Source: Candidatus Babelota bacterium (GTDB taxonomy: Bacteria > Babelota > Babeliae > Babelales > Babelaceae). From it: a stretch of DNA of 26,219 nt. The position numbers were made by a program, and so were the translations under genes. Of the stretch, positions 24,426 through 26,219 are shown one piece after another. The notes under the pieces were generated by a model. It made no database searches. It saw only the letters and a program-made list of their open reading frames with translations, and was not told the DNA's origin. Positions within the stretch are counted from its first letter, which is position 1, and every line of letters starts with the position of its first letter. Location of the stretch: NCBI GenBank assembly GCA_003174035.1, contig PRDV01000023.1, positions 1 through 26,219 on the forward strand, given 5' to 3'.

Positions 24426-26144
24426 GCTTTTCTCTTGCTCTATCTTTAAATTAAGAGTTCTCACTACCTTATCAAAATGTTTTTTCTTAATCCACATACA
24501 AATTTTTTTATCGGAAACCCCTATATCAACTGACGCATTTATGCCAAGCGCTTTTGATAGACCCGACAACAAAATTTTATCGTTTAGGAGAGCATCATAG
24601 GGTCTGCTTCCTGTACTTATTGGTTCATGAACGATTAATTGCCATTCTTCTTCAGACTGTGAGGCATAAATATTAGCATTGTCCCTTAATTTTGCATAAT
24701 GCCAACCTTGCTTGAATGTGGAGATCTCGCGTTCTATTTCATGAAGAAAAAGCGAGCTAACGTGTGCAAGCGATAGGTTGAAATCGCCTCCCATTGAGAG
24801 TAATAGCCCATAATGCACTCCACCAGACTTATATTTTTGTATGTCTAAAGGTTCTTTCTGATAACCGAAACGTATGGGTGAATGTCCAAAGTATAGTGTG
24901 TACGGATTAAAACACTGTAAACATTTGCGCAATAGCATTTCCAATAAAGAGCAATCATCTTCATTCTCAAGTCGCAGAATTTTATTTTTTTCATGTAAAA
25001 ATTTTTGTTCTTTAGTAAAATCTCTGTTGCATCTACTTTCGAACTGTATTTCATTTTGCATTTCTGTTATCGTGAGGAAAGGTTGAGCTAATAATTCTTC
25101 GAGTACCTGTAAGCATTGTTGTGGTATTTGTTCAAAAGAAATGAACCGGCTGTTTTTTGTGCCGACTTGCTGAGAGCCACTATAATTACGCTTTATGGGT
25201 TTCCCTCTTTCGCGATTATGCTCTTCTCGTAGAAAAATCAACATCTTTGACCAGTTCAGCGAAGAATTCGCTTTGCTATCGCTCAATTGGGGTTCCGGCA
25301 AAATTGTATTATCCATCTTAAGTATTCCATAATGGGTAGGGTTGTCACCATAAATAAGACAGCTTGTTCCAACATACTGCCAGAGTTCGCTAGAGGTTAA
25401 TTTCTGTCTTACGTCTTCCAAATTACGAGCACTATAAGTGAGTTGTTCCTTTAAATTCTCTGGAATACTATAATAACATTCTTTTGATGAATTTTTTGTT
25501 GGCTGAACGAAAGAAAGCTTATACCTTTTAAAAAATTCCTGAAAAAAGGCTATGTATTGTGTTGAAAGCGCAAATCCTGTACCCTCAAATAAAGATATAC
25601 AGCCCCAAGGAGTGTGTAAAAATGGTCTTTTGCCAACTGACAGGAAAAGCCCTTGTTTAGTTACGTTCGGAACCCAATCATGTAAGGTCATTTTTTCATC
25701 GAATGCAATTGCTTGTTCTGTAAATTCTGATCGCACTGTATCTGCAATGTTTAGGCTGCTGAGTATTACATCAAAAAGTCCGTCTGTGGTTGCTTGAAAA
25801 TGGTTGCGCAACAGGTGACGACTTCCAGGAGAATCAATCATAATCATTGCATCTAAGGGTTCTAATTTGAACCGCTTTGTTAGTTTTTTGCTACATTTTT
25901 GAGTAATAGTTTCGCTATTTATAAATGCTTGAAGCTTTCGGTTCGTGAGAGATAATGCCTTTATATATTTGATGATAATTGGTATATCTTTTTGATTAAT
26001 GACTTCTACAGTTCCTACATTTTTTGCAAGAACACTTATGATAGTATTTATTATATCATAGGGTAACTCATTAAAACTCATAGCACTGGCTATTGAGCAT
26101 GAGCTTATAATAACAAACAGTATGGTTTTTTTTAATCTAGACAT
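24423..26144 (-). CDS. Secreted F-box protein, likely host-ubiquitin effector
   Basis: 573 residues. A good signal peptide (MSRLKKTILFVIISSCSIASA) is followed at once by an F-box-like motif (about 22-75): MSFNELPYDIINTIISVLAK, then after a short insert IKALSLTNRKLQAFINS, matching the Leu-Pro start and the 'l.l.srr......' end of eukaryotic F-boxes. F-box proteins bind Skp1 and bring targets to SCF ubiquitin ligases; bacteria have no such ligase, so the target system would be the host's. The remaining 500 residues match nothing I recognise and would be the substrate-binding part; they are rich in Ser, Lys and aromatic residues and have no membrane segment. No Shine-Dalgarno is seen before the ATG. 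A TTGACA lies upstream on the minus strand (plus 26197-26202), but the TATAGT (26168-26173) is 23 nt away, too far for a normal promoter. Confidence 0.75.
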   Translation of the reverse strand: MSRLKKTILFVIISSCSIASAMSFNELPYDIINTIISVLAKNVGTVEVINQKDIPIIIKYIKALSLTNRKLQAFINSETITQKCSKKLTKRFKLEPLDAMIMIDSPGSRHLLRNHFQATTDGLFDVILSSLNIADTVRSEFTEQAIAFDEKMTLHDWVPNVTKQGLFLSVGKRPFLHTPWGCISLFEGTGFALSTQYIAFFQEFFKRYKLSFVQPTKNSSKECYYSIPENLKEQLTYSARNLEDVRQKLTSSELWQYVGTSCLIYGDNPTHYGILKMDNTILPEPQLSDSKANSSLNWSKMLIFLREEHNRERGKPIKRNYSGSQQVGTKNSRFISFEQIPQQCLQVLEELLAQPFLTITEMQNEIQFESRCNRDFTKEQKFLHEKNKILRLENEDDCSLLEMLLRKCLQCFNPYTLYFGHSPIRFGYQKEPLDIQKYKSGGVHYGLLLSMGGDFNLSLAHVSSLFLHEIEREISTFKQGWHYAKLRDNANIYASQSEEEWQLIVHEPISTGSRPYDALLNDKILLSGLSKALGINASVDIGVSDKKICMWIKKKHFDKVVRTLNLKIEQEKS

Positions 26145-26219
26145 TTTTTACGCTTTCTTAAAATCTTACTATAAGTTAAGCACAAGCTGCGCAAATTGTC
26201 AAATTGACTAAATTTTTGA

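Noticed and set aside
26168..26202. Standard promoter for the F-box gene from TTGACA and TATAGT
   Set aside because: The spacing is 23 nt, too long for a normal sigma70 promoter, and at 17 nt the -10 is poor (TTAACT).
1..26219. tRNA, rRNA, integrase, transposase or attachment site
   Set aside because: I looked for tRNA-like cloverleaf ends, ribosomal RNA and recombinase motifs and saw none; duplication here seems to act through repeats in the genes themselves.

Overview
This window looks like a chromosomal segment from a host-dependent bacterium. The best fit is Candidatus Dependentiae (TM6), the group of Babela-like parasites and symbionts of protists. That placement is inference from gene content: signal peptides on ankyrin, WD40 and F-box proteins, recently duplicated paralogs, pseudogenes and gene fossils, and a short housekeeping block beside them. 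TAA, TAG and TGA all end genes, so the code is standard.

Left and centre (1 to about 19,050, + strand) is an accessory, effector-like region. It opens with two ankyrin plus tandem-AAA ATPases (2-2296, cut by the window edge, and 2309-4351) and a chimera joining a WD40 propeller to the same kind of AAA module (4473-7040). A secreted or membrane coiled-coil protein follows (7224-8600). Next are four paralogs of one WD40 family: 8745-10499, 10595-12085, 12190-13920 and a pseudogene at 14025-15043. Each has an atypical leader peptide, an ankyrin-like N-terminal piece, a propeller and a conserved C-terminal helical domain of about 80 residues. The middle genes carry almost perfect 123-nt tandem repeats (8, 10 and 4 units). 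Then come an ATPase/PD-(D/E)XK protein (15187-16734), a diverged WD40 protein (16873-18477), a WD40 fossil (18549-18713) and a doubly deleted copy of the ATPase/nuclease gene (18773-19030). The order 'WD40 gene then ATPase/nuclease gene' therefore occurs twice, the second time as wreckage.

Right (about 19,050-26,219) is mostly ordinary. On the minus strand a catalytically dead M48-like protein (22468 to 21422), ribosomal protein S1 (21322 to 19508) and nucleoside diphosphate kinase (19498 to 19091) run in that order; the last two form an operon closed by a strong hairpin. A DEAD-box RNA helicase of the DeaD/DbpA type lies on the plus strand (22748-24385). It converges on a secreted F-box protein (26144 to 24423), a likely host-ubiquitin effector.

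The main biological story is a family of exported propeller proteins whose blades are being homogenised and reshuffled while specific surface positions vary. The same propeller and C-terminal domain has also been grafted onto a secreted AAA ATPase. Together with the F-box protein, this reads as a set of proteins for contact with the host or with competitors. No experimental function can be assigned from the sequence alone.
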